Positions 17,108 to 25,878 of a stretch of DNA of 64,000 nucleotides are shown here, piece after piece. This DNA is from DATFVA01 sp963711455 (GTDB taxonomy: Bacteria > Bacteroidota > Ignavibacteria > Ignavibacteriales > Ignavibacteriaceae). The notes under the pieces are model-generated. The model worked only from the letters and a program-made list of their open reading frames with translations. It was not told where the DNA came from and made no database searches. Each line of letters starts with the position of its first letter. The first letter of the stretch is position 1. The stretch is from contig CAVQEH010000006.1 in the NCBI GenBank assembly GCA_963711455.1, positions 1,116,001 to 1,180,000 on the forward strand, given 5' to 3'. The translations under genes were made by a program, and so were the position numbers.

Positions 17108-18625
17108 TTATGATTTAACTTCCGGTTTCATTTGGGGAAAGAATATTACATCTCTTATCGAAGATTGATTTGTAAGCAACATTACCAGCCTGTCTATTCC
17201 TATTCCCAATCCTGCAGTTGGAGGCATTCCATATTCCAGGGCACGAACAAAATCTTCATCAATCTGATGCGCCTCTTCATCCCCTGCTTCAATCATTTTC
17301 TTCTGAGCATCAAACCGGCTTTTCTGATCTATCGGATCATTCAATTCAGAAAATGCATTTGAGAGTTCTCTTCCGGCAACATAACTTTCAAATCTTTCTA
17401 CCAATCCTTTTTTTGTCCTGTGAACTTTAGCGAGAGGAGAGATCTCTACCGGGTAATCCATTATAAAAGTTGGTTCAATTAAACCAGGCTGCACAGCAGC
17501 ACTGAATATCTCATCAATTAATTTTCCCCTGCCTTCTACTGCGTTAATATCAATTCCTAATTTTTTACCCGTTGCTTTTAAATCATCCAGTGAGGCATTA
17601 AGAATATCAATCCCGGTTTTTTCTTTAATAGAATCTACCATTGATACTCTTTTCCATTTTCCTGAAAAATCTATCCGGTTTCCTTCGTATTCAAAATCAT
17701 ATTTGCCAAAGACTTCACTGCAAATAAACTGAATCATCTTCTCCACAAATTCCATCATCCAGATGTAATCTTTATAGGGAACATAAAGTTCCATCATTGT
17801 GAATTCCGGATTATGTGTTCTGTCCATTCCTTCGTTCCTGAAATCTTTTGAGATTTCATAAACACCATTAAAACCTCCGACAATAAGTCTTTTAAGGTAC
17901 AACTCATCTGCAATTCTTAAATAAAGTGGAATGTCTAAAGTATTGTGATGAGTTATAAATGGTCTTGCTGCCGCTCCGCCATACAAAGGTTGAAGTACGG
18001 GAGTTTCAACTTCCAGATATCCATGCTCATCAAGAAATTTTCTCATTGCCGATATAATCCTGCTTCTTTTTATGAAAACATCTTTTATATGAGGGTTTAC
18101 AACCAGATCAACGTATCGTTGACGATACCGTAATTCTTTATCAGAAAACTGGTCGTGGATAACTTTATTGCCCTGTTCATCGGTAGTTTCCTTGGGTATA
18201 GGCAGAGGACGCAGAGTTTTTGAAAGAAGAGTTAATGATGTTGTATGAACAGAAGTTTCACCGGTTTTTGTTTTAAAAACATAACCTTCAATTCCAATTA
18301 TATCTCCAATATCGAGAAGTTTAAATGCATTGTAAGAGTTTTCGCCAATATCATCTTTTCGTAAATAGATTTGAATTCTGCCTTTATCATCCTGAAGGTG
18401 TGTAAAAGAAGCCTTTCCCATTCTGCGAATAGACATTATCCTGCCGGCAATGTGTACTGTTCGTTTTTCATCTTCCTTAAAATTTGTCTTAATATCTTCT
18501 GAATTTGAATCTACCTCATAACTATAGGTGAAAGTTTCAAAACCAAGATTTTTAAGTTCCTCTAATTCTTCTCTTCTTCTTTTTAATAAAACGTTAAAGT
18601 CTTCCTGGGCACTGTTATTCTGCAC
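17108..18625 (-). CDS. lysS: Lysyl-tRNA synthetase, class II
   Basis: 505 residues. An N-terminal OB-fold anticodon-binding domain (about 55-165, 'IAGRIMSIRRMGKASFTHLQD') precedes the class II core. Motif 2 appears as 'FRNEGMDRTHNPEFTMMELY' and motif 3 as 'GLGIGIDRLVMLLTN'. It charges tRNA-Lys in the cytoplasm. The start is GTG (18625) with GGAGG four bases upstream, a good Shine-Dalgarno that decides the start. Confidence 0.98.
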   Translation of the reverse strand: MQNNSAQEDFNVLLKRRREELEELKNLGFETFTYSYEVDSNSEDIKTNFKEDEKRTVHIAGRIMSIRRMGKASFTHLQDDKGRIQIYLRKDDIGENSYNAFKLLDIGDIIGIEGYVFKTKTGETSVHTTSLTLLSKTLRPLPIPKETTDEQGNKVIHDQFSDKELRYRQRYVDLVVNPHIKDVFIKRSRIISAMRKFLDEHGYLEVETPVLQPLYGGAAARPFITHHNTLDIPLYLRIADELYLKRLIVGGFNGVYEISKDFRNEGMDRTHNPEFTMMELYVPYKDYIWMMEFVEKMIQFICSEVFGKYDFEYEGNRIDFSGKWKRVSMVDSIKEKTGIDILNASLDDLKATGKKLGIDINAVEGRGKLIDEIFSAAVQPGLIEPTFIMDYPVEISPLAKVHRTKKGLVERFESYVAGRELSNAFSELNDPIDQKSRFDAQKKMIEAGDEEAHQIDEDFVRALEYGMPPTAGLGIGIDRLVMLLTNQSSIRDVIFFPQMKPEVKS

Positions 18626-18741
18626 AAATCCTCCGGAGTCAGTTTATTTTTTATTTGAAAGAACAAAGATACAGAAAGTTTAATTTTTTCTAAATGTTTG
18701 AGATGATTCTTGGAGAATTGGTTAATCCAATCACCCCCATT

Positions 18742-20238
18742 TTATTTTCTTCTGAAGTTTGCAAGCCTGATACATACAAGATCCTGAAGGTTATCAACAA
18801 GCTTGTAAGGCACAAGGAAATTATTTGCAATAATCGAAAAAGCCACAGGTTCGTTATCCCCGGTAAAAGCATAACCGGATAAGCTTCTTACTGCATCAAG
18901 ATAACCCGACTTCGCCCTTACCTTGTTTGCAGCTTTCGTATTTTTCATTCTGGTTCCAAGAGTTCCATCCACACCGGCGATAGGGAGAGAATTAAAGAAA
19001 GGAATAAAATATCTGCTCTTGTACATATAATTTAAAAGTGTGACAATCTGTTTTGGTGTAGCCAGATTAAGCCGGGATAAGCCACTCCCGTCTGCTATAA
19101 CCATGTTATCCGGATTCACTCCCATCTCTTTCAGCACCAACTGCATTGCATCAACCCCATTGTCGATACTGCCAAAATTTCTCTCTTCAAGCCCGATGGT
19201 TTTTAACAATTGTTCAGCGAAAAAATTCTCACTGTTTTTATTTATCACTTTAATGATTTCTTTAAAAGGAGGTGAATAATATGTAAAAATCTTTTTGATC
19301 TGATTAAGTGCAATTGGAACCGATGCCGCATCAATATCAACAGGATAACCCTTTACATTTATACCTTTATCCATAAGAATTTTTTTAAGAACAACCATTG
19401 AATATTGTGTCGGGTTATTAACCGTTACAAAAGTCTGTACTGAATCTCCCTTGTGGATAGTTCCGAAAACATTTACAAGGTTTGTGCCCTGCTCCCTGTA
19501 TACATCAATATTACTGACAGAATCACCATCAATTACCTGGACATTATTATTGATTACAACATAATTTACATCGGGCTTAATTGATATAACTGCATTATTT
19601 TTTGAATCAGTGGTTACGTTAATATTAACCACATTATCATTGAACGAGACAGCACTTGATGGTGCTTCAAACCAATAACTTTCAAGATCCCAGCGCCATC
19701 CTTTTCCCCAGGGCTTATCATCAAAATCATCATCGTAGCCAATTATATTTCCTGTTATTTCATCTATCCCCATCGCAGATAATGAATCAGCCCAGTCCTC
19801 ATAAACTTTAAACATATTGTTATCATAAAATCTTCCGGAAATTGTTGGATCTCCTCTTCCTTCTATAACAAGATCACCATCAAGTATGGAACCATCAACA
19901 GTTCCATTCATATAAACATTTGTTGAAAACCTGTATTCAGGTCCCAACAAATATAAAGCTGCAGTAGTTGTAAATAACTTTAAGTCAGAAGCAGGGACAA
20001 ATAATTTATTTTCATTTCTTTTATAAAAATATTCACCTGTTTCAAGAGACTGAATTACAACTCCCCATTGTGCATTACTGAAATTGGGATCACTAAATAG
20101 ATCGTCCATATCTTTCCAGAATTCCGGAATGGTAGAGAACGAATATTTAGGAACGGTATCCTGTTTTACAACCTGTGCAAAATTTAGCCCGGTGAGAAAA
20201 ATTAAGAGCGATATAAAAATTGAAATTTTAACGACCAT
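18742..20238 (-). CDS. dacB: D-alanyl-D-alanine carboxypeptidase/endopeptidase (S13, PBP4-like)
   Basis: 498 residues from the chosen start at 20238 ('MVVKISIFISLLIFLTGLNFAQ', a signal peptide); an upstream in-frame ATG at 20319 would add 27 residues that look non-native and sit inside rluB. The penicillin-binding motifs are SxxK at 84-87 ('VPASDLKLF'), 'DGSGLSRLN' for SxN, and 'KSGYLDAVRSLSGY' for KTG. Like PBP4 it has a large insertion between SxxK and SxN. It trims or cleaves D-Ala peptides in periplasmic peptidoglycan. The gene starts inside the last bases of rluB. Confidence 0.93.
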   Translation of the reverse strand: MVVKISIFISLLIFLTGLNFAQVVKQDTVPKYSFSTIPEFWKDMDDLFSDPNFSNAQWGVVIQSLETGEYFYKRNENKLFVPASDLKLFTTTAALYLLGPEYRFSTNVYMNGTVDGSILDGDLVIEGRGDPTISGRFYDNNMFKVYEDWADSLSAMGIDEITGNIIGYDDDFDDKPWGKGWRWDLESYWFEAPSSAVSFNDNVVNINVTTDSKNNAVISIKPDVNYVVINNNVQVIDGDSVSNIDVYREQGTNLVNVFGTIHKGDSVQTFVTVNNPTQYSMVVLKKILMDKGINVKGYPVDIDAASVPIALNQIKKIFTYYSPPFKEIIKVINKNSENFFAEQLLKTIGLEERNFGSIDNGVDAMQLVLKEMGVNPDNMVIADGSGLSRLNLATPKQIVTLLNYMYKSRYFIPFFNSLPIAGVDGTLGTRMKNTKAANKVRAKSGYLDAVRSLSGYAFTGDNEPVAFSIIANNFLVPYKLVDNLQDLVCIRLANFRRK

Positions 20239-20932
20239 ATTTATTTTGAATTTTATTGATTTCTGCCTGTGATAATTTTCTATATTCACCTTTCCCGATA
20301 TCAGCCGCAACACCGGCATAACTGCTTCTGTTAAGTGAAATCACCTTATAACCCAATGCTCCAAACATAATCTTTACAAAATGATTTCTTCCTTCAACAG
20401 CGGTTACTTTGATAAAAGAAAAATCATTTTTTTTAACTGGTGCAACTTTAGAAAATTTTCCTTTAATTCCTTTAAGATAAATCCCCTTTATTAATTTTTC
20501 CTGGTCTTCAGTAGATAAAGGTTCATTTAATTTCACTTCATACTCACGTGGAATTTTATTACCCGGATGAGTTAAAAGCTGGGAAAAATCCCCATCGTTG
20601 GTAAGGAATAAAACTCCAGTAGCATCATAATCTAATCTTCCAACGGGATAAATTCTTTCTTTAGTTTTTATAAGATCAACAACAGTTCTACGATCTTTTT
20701 CATCACTAGTCGTCGTTACTACACCAGACGGTTTGTTAAGTAAAAAATAAAGATGAGGCCGGGTTTTTATCTTTTCACCATCAAGAGTAATTTGATCCAC
20801 ATCAGGATTAATTTTAAATGATAAATCTGTAATAGTCCTGTTATTAATGTTAACTCTTCCCTGTAGAATTAATTCTTCTGCTTTTCTTCTCGAAGTGATT
20901 CCGCTTTCTGCTATAAATTTATTCAGTCTCAT
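20228..20932 (-). CDS. rluB: 23S rRNA pseudouridine synthase (RluB/RsuA family)
   Basis: About 234 residues from the start at 20932 ('MRLNKFIAESGITSRRKAEEL'); an upstream ATG at 20980 lies well inside scpB and is less likely. Residues 1-60 form an S4 RNA-binding domain. The catalytic motif is 'PVGRLDYDATGVLFLTNDGD' with the nucleophilic aspartate in GRLD. The neighbour order scpA-scpB-rluB is widespread in bacteria and supports RluB rather than RsuA. It overlaps scpB by 14 bases and dacB by 11. Confidence 0.93.
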   Translation of the reverse strand: MRLNKFIAESGITSRRKAEELILQGRVNINNRTITDLSFKINPDVDQITLDGEKIKTRPHLYFLLNKPSGVVTTTSDEKDRRTVVDLIKTKERIYPVGRLDYDATGVLFLTNDGDFSQLLTHPGNKIPREYEVKLNEPLSTEDQEKLIKGIYLKGIKGKFSKVAPVKKNDFSFIKVTAVEGRNHFVKIMFGALGYKVISLNRSSYAGVAADIGKGEYRKLSQAEINKIQNKYGR

Positions 20933-21572
20933 CGTTCTCCGTTTTATTTTCTCCGGTTTCATTCTCCGCAGATTCTTCAAGCATGTTCATCATGATTTTT
21001 CTTTTTTGTTCTATGAAATCCTCATCCTGCATTATTTCATCTAATTCCCTTGGTTTCGGAAGATCAGTTAATTTATTTAGAGCAAAATATTTCAGAAATT
21101 CATCGGTAGTACCGTAAAACAAAGGGCGCCCAATACTTTCAGCACGACCTGTAATTGTTATTAATTTTTTTTCAAGCAGCGTATTTAAAATATAGTCGGA
21201 ATTAACGCCGCGAATTGTCTCCAGTTCAGGTTTTGTAACTGGCTGCTTGTAAGCAATAATTGCAAGGGTTTCGAGTGCTGCCTGGCTAAGTCTTCTTTTA
21301 CTTTTTTCAGAGGAAAGAAATCCTATGTACTTTGCATATTCTTTATTGCTTGCAAAAAGATATCCATTGGCAATACCAATAATTCTGAATGAAATATTAT
21401 TATCTTCATATTTTTTGTTTAACTGAATAATACATTCATCAATGTCGGCTGAAGAAATTTTTATTTCTTCACCATCCATTCCTTTAATTGATTGGATTAT
21501 TTCACCTGCACTAATGGGTTCATCAGATGAAAATATCAGAGCTTCTATAATTGAATTATAAATTTGTTCCAT
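20919..21572 (-). CDS. scpB: Segregation and condensation protein B
   Basis: 217 residues. It has two winged-helix domains with the family hallmark 'LSQAALETLAIIAYKQPVTKPELETIRGV' region and 'GRAESIGRPLFYGTTDEFLKYF'. ScpB binds ScpA and SMC to organise the chromosome. The acidic C-terminus ('ESAENETGENKTENDETE') is unstructured. It overlaps scpA by 17 bases and rluB by 14, so the three are clearly one transcript. Confidence 0.96.
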   Translation of the reverse strand: MEQIYNSIIEALIFSSDEPISAGEIIQSIKGMDGEEIKISSADIDECIIQLNKKYEDNNISFRIIGIANGYLFASNKEYAKYIGFLSSEKSKRRLSQAALETLAIIAYKQPVTKPELETIRGVNSDYILNTLLEKKLITITGRAESIGRPLFYGTTDEFLKYFALNKLTDLPKPRELDEIMQDEDFIEQKRKIMMNMLEESAENETGENKTENDETE

Positions 21573-22281
21573 TTGTTTTTATTATAATAAAATCATTAAA
21601 ATCAGGCGATTCCTTAATCCCTATACTGCCCATTTTCGTCATTTCAAGCAACGCAATAAAAGTTACAACTATTCTTATCTTTTCCTGCATACCTTCCACA
21701 AGGGATAAAAAATGGAGCTCATTAAATTCATTTAGCTTATCAAGAATAAACTGAATCTGCTGATCGATAGTTACATTAACTTTTATAATGTCATGAACGG
21801 GAACTTCTTTTATACCTTCTATAACTTTTTTGAAAGCTTTTGTTAAATCGTAAAGAGTTATATTTTTCAGAAGGACATCATATTCGGCGGGAACTTCTTT
21901 TTCATCTTCAGAAAAATTTCCGCGGAAATTTATTTTTCTCTGTTCCGATTCCATGAGTGATAGTTCTTCGGCCATTTCTTTATATCGTTTATACTCAAGC
22001 AATGCCTGAATCAATTCGTCACGCGGATCAATCTCTTCACCCTTTTCATCAATCTCTCTGGGTAAAAGCATCCTTACTTTTATATGCATAAGAGTTGATG
22101 CCATCAGGATAAAATCACCAGCAGCTTCAAGATCCAGCATTCTAATTAAGTTCACATACTCCAGGAATTCTTTGGTAATATGGGAGATAGGGATATCATA
22201 AATGTTTAATTCATCTCTTTTAATAAAAAAGAGAAGCAGATCAAGTGGTCCTTCAAAATGATCAAGCTTAATTTTATACAT
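21556..22281 (-). CDS. scpA: Segregation and condensation protein A (kleisin)
   Basis: 241 residues, starting 'MYKIKLDHFEGPLDLLLFFI', the classic ScpA opening, followed by 'DIPISHITKEFLEYV' and 'LMASTLMHIKVRMLLP'. The start ATG at 22281 overlaps the trpS stop (TGATG). ScpA bridges SMC heads with ScpB. Confidence 0.96.
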   Translation of the reverse strand: MYKIKLDHFEGPLDLLLFFIKRDELNIYDIPISHITKEFLEYVNLIRMLDLEAAGDFILMASTLMHIKVRMLLPREIDEKGEEIDPRDELIQALLEYKRYKEMAEELSLMESEQRKINFRGNFSEDEKEVPAEYDVLLKNITLYDLTKAFKKVIEGIKEVPVHDIIKVNVTIDQQIQFILDKLNEFNELHFLSLVEGMQEKIRIVVTFIALLEMTKMGSIGIKESPDFNDFIIIKTNGTNL

Positions 22282-23261
22282 CAACCGAGTTTCATTTTTT
22301 CGTGAACTTCTTCCATTGTTTCCTTTGCAATTTTACCGGCTCTTTGTTCACCATCGTTTAAGATATCTTTGACTTCACTGGTATTATTTTCATAATATTT
22401 TCTTTTTTCTCTAACAGGTTCAAAGAATTCTGAAATTTTCGAAGCACAATTCATTTTACAATCGAAGCAGCCTAAGGCACCGGACCTGCATCCCGCTTCG
22501 ATTTCGGGAATTTCACCAGGATTAAATTTTTTATGGTAAGCAAATACCAAACAAATTTCAGGATTTCCCGGATCGCCTTTTCTGATTTTCTGGGGATCGG
22601 TGACTGCTTTCTTTAATTGTGCCTTAATTTTTTCCGGCTCATCAGATAAAAGTATTGTGTTGCCTAATGATTTACTCATCTTTGCATTGCCGTCAGTGCC
22701 GGGTAGTCTTGCAAATTTAGTTAACAGTGGTTCCGGTTCAGGAAATTCATTTCCATATTGATTATTAAAATGCCTGGCAATTTCTCTTGATATTTCTACG
22801 TGTGGAACCTGGTCTTCCCCGACAGGAACATAGTTACCTTTATAAAGGAGTATGTCTGCAGCCTGCAGTACGGGGTAACCAAGATGACCGTAAATAATAG
22901 TATCAATATGTAAATCTCTTGCCTGTTCTTTAACGGTTGGATTTCTTTCAAGCCTGTTTACTGTTATAAGCATACTTAAGATCAGGTTGAGTTCGGTGTG
23001 TTCCTTTATTTGCGATTGTCTGAACATCGGACTTTTTTTTGGATCCAAACCCGAAGCAAGCCAATCAATTAACATCTGTAAAGAATTTTCATAAATATCT
23101 TTTGTATCAAGGTTTGTAGTTAAAACATGATAATCTGCTATGAGGTGAAAATTCTGGTATTCGTCCTGTAGCTTAACCCAATTTTCGAGGGCTCCAACAT
23201 AATGACCGATATGTAATTTTCCGGTTGGACGCATACCACTAAGTATTCTTTTTTTCTGCAT
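22281..23261 (-). CDS. trpS: Tryptophanyl-tRNA synthetase, predicted iron-sulfur type
   Basis: 326 residues, class I aminoacyl-tRNA synthetase with HIGH at 17-20 ('TGKLHIGHYVGALENW') and KMSKS at 194-198. The C-terminal tRNA-binding region has cysteines C237, C258, C265 and C268 in the spacing C-x20-C-x6-C-x2-C, plus C272. This is very close to the C-x22-C-x6-C-x2-C motif that binds a 4Fe-4S cluster in Thermotoga maritima TrpRS, at almost the same residue numbers. A cluster-containing enzyme is therefore likely, though not proven. It is translationally coupled to scpA. Confidence 0.96.
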   Translation of the reverse strand: MQKKRILSGMRPTGKLHIGHYVGALENWVKLQDEYQNFHLIADYHVLTTNLDTKDIYENSLQMLIDWLASGLDPKKSPMFRQSQIKEHTELNLILSMLITVNRLERNPTVKEQARDLHIDTIIYGHLGYPVLQAADILLYKGNYVPVGEDQVPHVEISREIARHFNNQYGNEFPEPEPLLTKFARLPGTDGNAKMSKSLGNTILLSDEPEKIKAQLKKAVTDPQKIRKGDPGNPEICLVFAYHKKFNPGEIPEIEAGCRSGALGCFDCKMNCASKISEFFEPVREKRKYYENNTSEVKDILNDGEQRAGKIAKETMEEVHEKMKLG

Positions 23262-23337
23262 ACTAAAGGAAATTATTTTGGTTTAATTTGATAAAAATAA
23301 TAATAATGATGGAAAGAAACCTAAAGATTCATCAGGT

Positions 23338-23832
23338 TTATGAAAGGTAAAGATAAGGTTTCCAGGTATCATCAAGCTTACCTACAACATTTTTAATGAA
23401 CATAATATGACTCGGCTTAAATGGTCTGTTGGTTAACATCATATTAGCTTCTTCCGGTGTACGATCACCTTTTTTGTTATTACATAATGTGCAGGCGCAA
23501 ACAAGGTTTTCCCAGGAATCAGATCCTCCCCTTGCTCTTGGTACAACGTGATCAATGGTTAATGGTAAATCCCCTCTTCCACAGTATGAGCATTTATAAG
23601 AATCTCTCCTTAAAATATTTTTCCTGGTTAATACAACTTTTTTATACGGAACATTAATATACCTGCTTAGACGTATAACGCTGGGCCAGGGAAATACCCG
23701 TGTAACTGAATGAAGGTTTTTACGTTTATCATCCAGCACCATTTCTGCTTTTCCCATATAGATGAGAATAACAGCTTTCTTAATATTACAAATGGTAATT
23801 GGTTCATAACTCTGATTTAAAATAAGAACCTT
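23338..23832 (-). CDS. HNH endonuclease family protein with unclear 5' end
   Basis: The HNH core is 'YKCSYCGRGDLPLTIDHVVP' followed by 'WENLVCACTLCNNKKGDRTPEE', with two CxxC pairs around the catalytic DH. The first ATG in frame is at 23757. However, the frame stays open upstream and encodes 'KVLILNQSYEPITICNIKK' just before 'AVILIYMGKAEM', which matches the usual N-terminus of this family, so the true protein is longer. No ATG, GTG or TTG exists in that frame before the stop at 23881-23883. An ATG at 23876, right after AGGAGG, is in another frame. Either a frameshift lies near 23833-23870 or a rare start codon is used. The function of this family is unknown. Confidence 0.83.
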   Translation of the reverse strand, partial: KVLILNQSYEPITICNIKKAVILIYMGKAEMVLDDKRKNLHSVTRVFPWPSVIRLSRYINVPYKKVVLTRKNILRRDSYKCSYCGRGDLPLTIDHVVPRARGGSDSWENLVCACTLCNNKKGDRTPEEANMMLTNRPFKPSHIMFIKNVVGKLDDTWKPYLYLS

Positions 23833-23880
23833 TGCGTTGAGCTTCCCGTTTGTATGTTTACCTGATTCGAAGACATCCTC

Positions 23881-24087
23881 CTATTTATTTTTTTTATCCT
23901 GAACAGCAAAATAAATGCGGAAAACCAGCCGGACAGCAAGCAGCAGAATACTAAAAATCAAAATATAATAATACAAATGCACAGGAATAACTTTTGTAAG
24001 CATTAATACTAATAGTACAAATACTAATCCAATCGCTGTATAACTGAATATTTCAAAATATTTTCTTTTCAACCTGATTTTACCCAA
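23881..24087 (-). CDS. Small membrane protein of unknown function
   Basis: 68 residues with two hydrophobic segments (about 14-33 and 38-60) and basic ends ('MGKIRLKRKYFE', 'QDKKNK'), so a two-pass inner-membrane protein is likely. The family was not recognised. Its stop codon overlaps the AGGAGG preceding the HNH gene, so the two are probably co-expressed. Confidence 0.6.
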   Translation of the reverse strand: MGKIRLKRKYFEIFSYTAIGLVFVLLVLMLTKVIPVHLYYYILIFSILLLAVRLVFRIYFAVQDKKNK

Positions 24088-24197
24088 AAATAATAATTAA
24101 TTTTTTGGTTCTGGTTAAATTATGCTTACTAAATTAATTTATCAATTCAGAAATGATTTATTTTATCGGTATAAGAGTAGGGGCTTAAGTTTAATTC

Positions 24198-24575
24198 TCA
24201 GGCATTTTTATAAATAATTGCAACACAAGCCACATAATCTCTTGAATGACTCATGGAAATTCTGAGGCTTTTTTCTTCAGCAAGAACTTTGTTCAGTTCT
24301 CCGTGCAGTGTTACAACCGGAAGACCATTTGGTTCATTTGAAATTTCAATACTCTGCCATGTCGTACTTTCATGCCAACCTGAAGCAAGAGCTTTATAAA
24401 CAGCTTCCTTGGCAGCAAACCGAGCTGCAAGATGCTGATATTTATCACTTTTTCTCAGGCAATAATCCAGTTCTTTTTCAGTGTAAATTTTTTTCAAAAA
24501 ATGATCACCGTATTTATCAACGCTATCTTTTATCCTGTCAATTTCTATTATGTCAATTCCGACGCCTAAAATCAT
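24198..24575 (-). CDS. acpS: Holo-[acyl-carrier-protein] synthase
   Basis: 125 residues, the standard AcpS size. The magnesium ligands are D8 in 'GVGIDIIEIDRI' and E57 in 'RFAAKEAVYKAL'. The ending 'ISMSHSRDYVACVAII' is also typical. The enzyme transfers 4'-phosphopantetheine from CoA to ACP. A 110-base gap separates it from the small membrane protein gene; it follows the MCE/MlaD gene by 27 bases. Confidence 0.96.
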   Translation of the reverse strand: MILGVGIDIIEIDRIKDSVDKYGDHFLKKIYTEKELDYCLRKSDKYQHLAARFAAKEAVYKALASGWHESTTWQSIEISNEPNGLPVVTLHGELNKVLAEEKSLRISMSHSRDYVACVAIIYKNA

Positions 24576-24602
24576 TTGCCATCTCAGTATTAAAAATTAT
24601 TA

Positions 24603-25523
24603 TTAGAAAAGATCTACATTAGCGTCAACATTTAATCCTTTACCATTAAGCTGTTTAACGATAATTTTTGTCATCTCTTTAACTTCGGAAAGAGTTTCAG
24701 TGAGATTGTTATACAGGGTTTCATCGTATAAAAATTTGCCGAGATTATTTTTGCGACCGGTAGTTTCATCAGCAAGAAAATTAACCTTAGCAAGAAGAGA
24801 ATCTGTACGGCTCAAGACACTATGCAAATCATTTATTGAGTTTTCAATCGACTCTTTATTATTATGTATTAATTCTTTAGCATCAGTTGTAAGCTCCGCA
24901 GTGTTGGAAGCTATTTGTTTAAAATTGTCCTGATTCTGATCGATGAGTACATTAAGCTTATGTGTCAGGTCTTTCAAATTAACTACTGATGTTTTAATGT
25001 TTTCGTTAAGTTTCTGATCGGTAAGATAATTATTTAAAGAAGTTAGAGTGACTTTAACATCTTTTACCGTATTATTTAAATCTCCTTGCATATTTCCGAT
25101 CATAGTCATAACACTTGCTATATCAGCGTGAAATTGTCCCTGCTGCACCTGATTAAAGTCTAATTCCTGGTTTGAGTTACCCGGGTTAATATTTATTTTT
25201 TTTCCTCCCATTAAATCAAGCATAGAAACAGCGAAAGTAGCATCCTGTTTTAATTCAACATCGGAATCAAGTTTAATACTGACAATAACATCCTTAGATT
25301 CTATTTTGAAATTTTCCACACTCCCCTTTCTGACTCCATTGACGGTCACAGGGTCACCAACCTCCAATCCCGCTACAGTAGGAAATTTTATCTCAAGCGA
25401 TTTTTCATTAGCGGAGATTGAAAAATTCTTAGCCCATCCGATAACCCATAAAAATACCAGTGTACCCACAACAACCATTATCCCCACTTTTATTTCGGTT
25501 TTACTCTGGTCTTTCATTTTCAT
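24603..25523 (-). CDS. MCE/MlaD-domain lipid-transport protein
   Basis: 306 residues. An N-terminal membrane anchor ('VGIMVVVGTLVFLWVIGW') is followed by one MCE domain (about 38-115, 'FPTVAGLEVGDPVTVNGVRKGSV'). The remainder is a long helical, probably coiled-coil tail (130-295). MlaD proteins form hexameric rings that bind phospholipids between the membranes. The expected MlaE/MlaF ABC partners are not next to it; the upstream neighbour is a small anchored protein overlapping by 23 bases. The call is firm at family level. Confidence 0.9.
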   Translation of the reverse strand: MKMKDQSKTEIKVGIMVVVGTLVFLWVIGWAKNFSISANEKSLEIKFPTVAGLEVGDPVTVNGVRKGSVENFKIESKDVIVSIKLDSDVELKQDATFAVSMLDLMGGKKININPGNSNQELDFNQVQQGQFHADIASVMTMIGNMQGDLNNTVKDVKVTLTSLNNYLTDQKLNENIKTSVVNLKDLTHKLNVLIDQNQDNFKQIASNTAELTTDAKELIHNNKESIENSINDLHSVLSRTDSLLAKVNFLADETTGRKNNLGKFLYDETLYNNLTETLSEVKEMTKIIVKQLNGKGLNVDANVDLF

Positions 25524-25872
25524 TCTTCATTTTTAAAGTGTTTGAAATTTCTTTTAATTCGCTGCTTGTGATCAGGCTATCTTTTGCAGCATCTTTTACC
25601 ATTTCAACAATATTGTTGAGCTCTTTATCTTCAGGAATATTCTCATATTTTAAATCTTTCAGAAAAGTTTGCAGTGATTTTTTTAATTCTGATTTTTCCG
25701 GAGTATCTTTAACAAATTTAAATTCATCATCCCATTTATCCATAAATAAATTTGTAACCATCTTTTTACCCGGTTCAAAAAATAATCTTGATTTATGCTG
25801 GATAATATACATAATAGCAGCAACTAAAATTGTAAGTATGATTATCGATTTCAGGAAACATCCCGGTTTCAT
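25501..25872 (-). CDS. Small membrane-anchored protein of unknown function
   Basis: 123 residues: an N-terminal hydrophobic segment (about 7-25, 'SIIILTILVAAIMYII') and a charged, helical remainder. I did not recognise a family. Its 3' end overlaps the MCE protein gene by 23 bases and it begins 6 bases after the GldE-like gene. The coupling suggests a role with the MCE protein in the envelope, which is inference only. Confidence 0.7.
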   Translation of the reverse strand: MKPGCFLKSIIILTILVAAIMYIIQHKSRLFFEPGKKMVTNLFMDKWDDEFKFVKDTPEKSELKKSLQTFLKDLKYENIPEDKELNNIVEMVKDAAKDSLITSSELKEISNTLKMKNENERPE

Positions 25873-25878
25873 ATTCTT

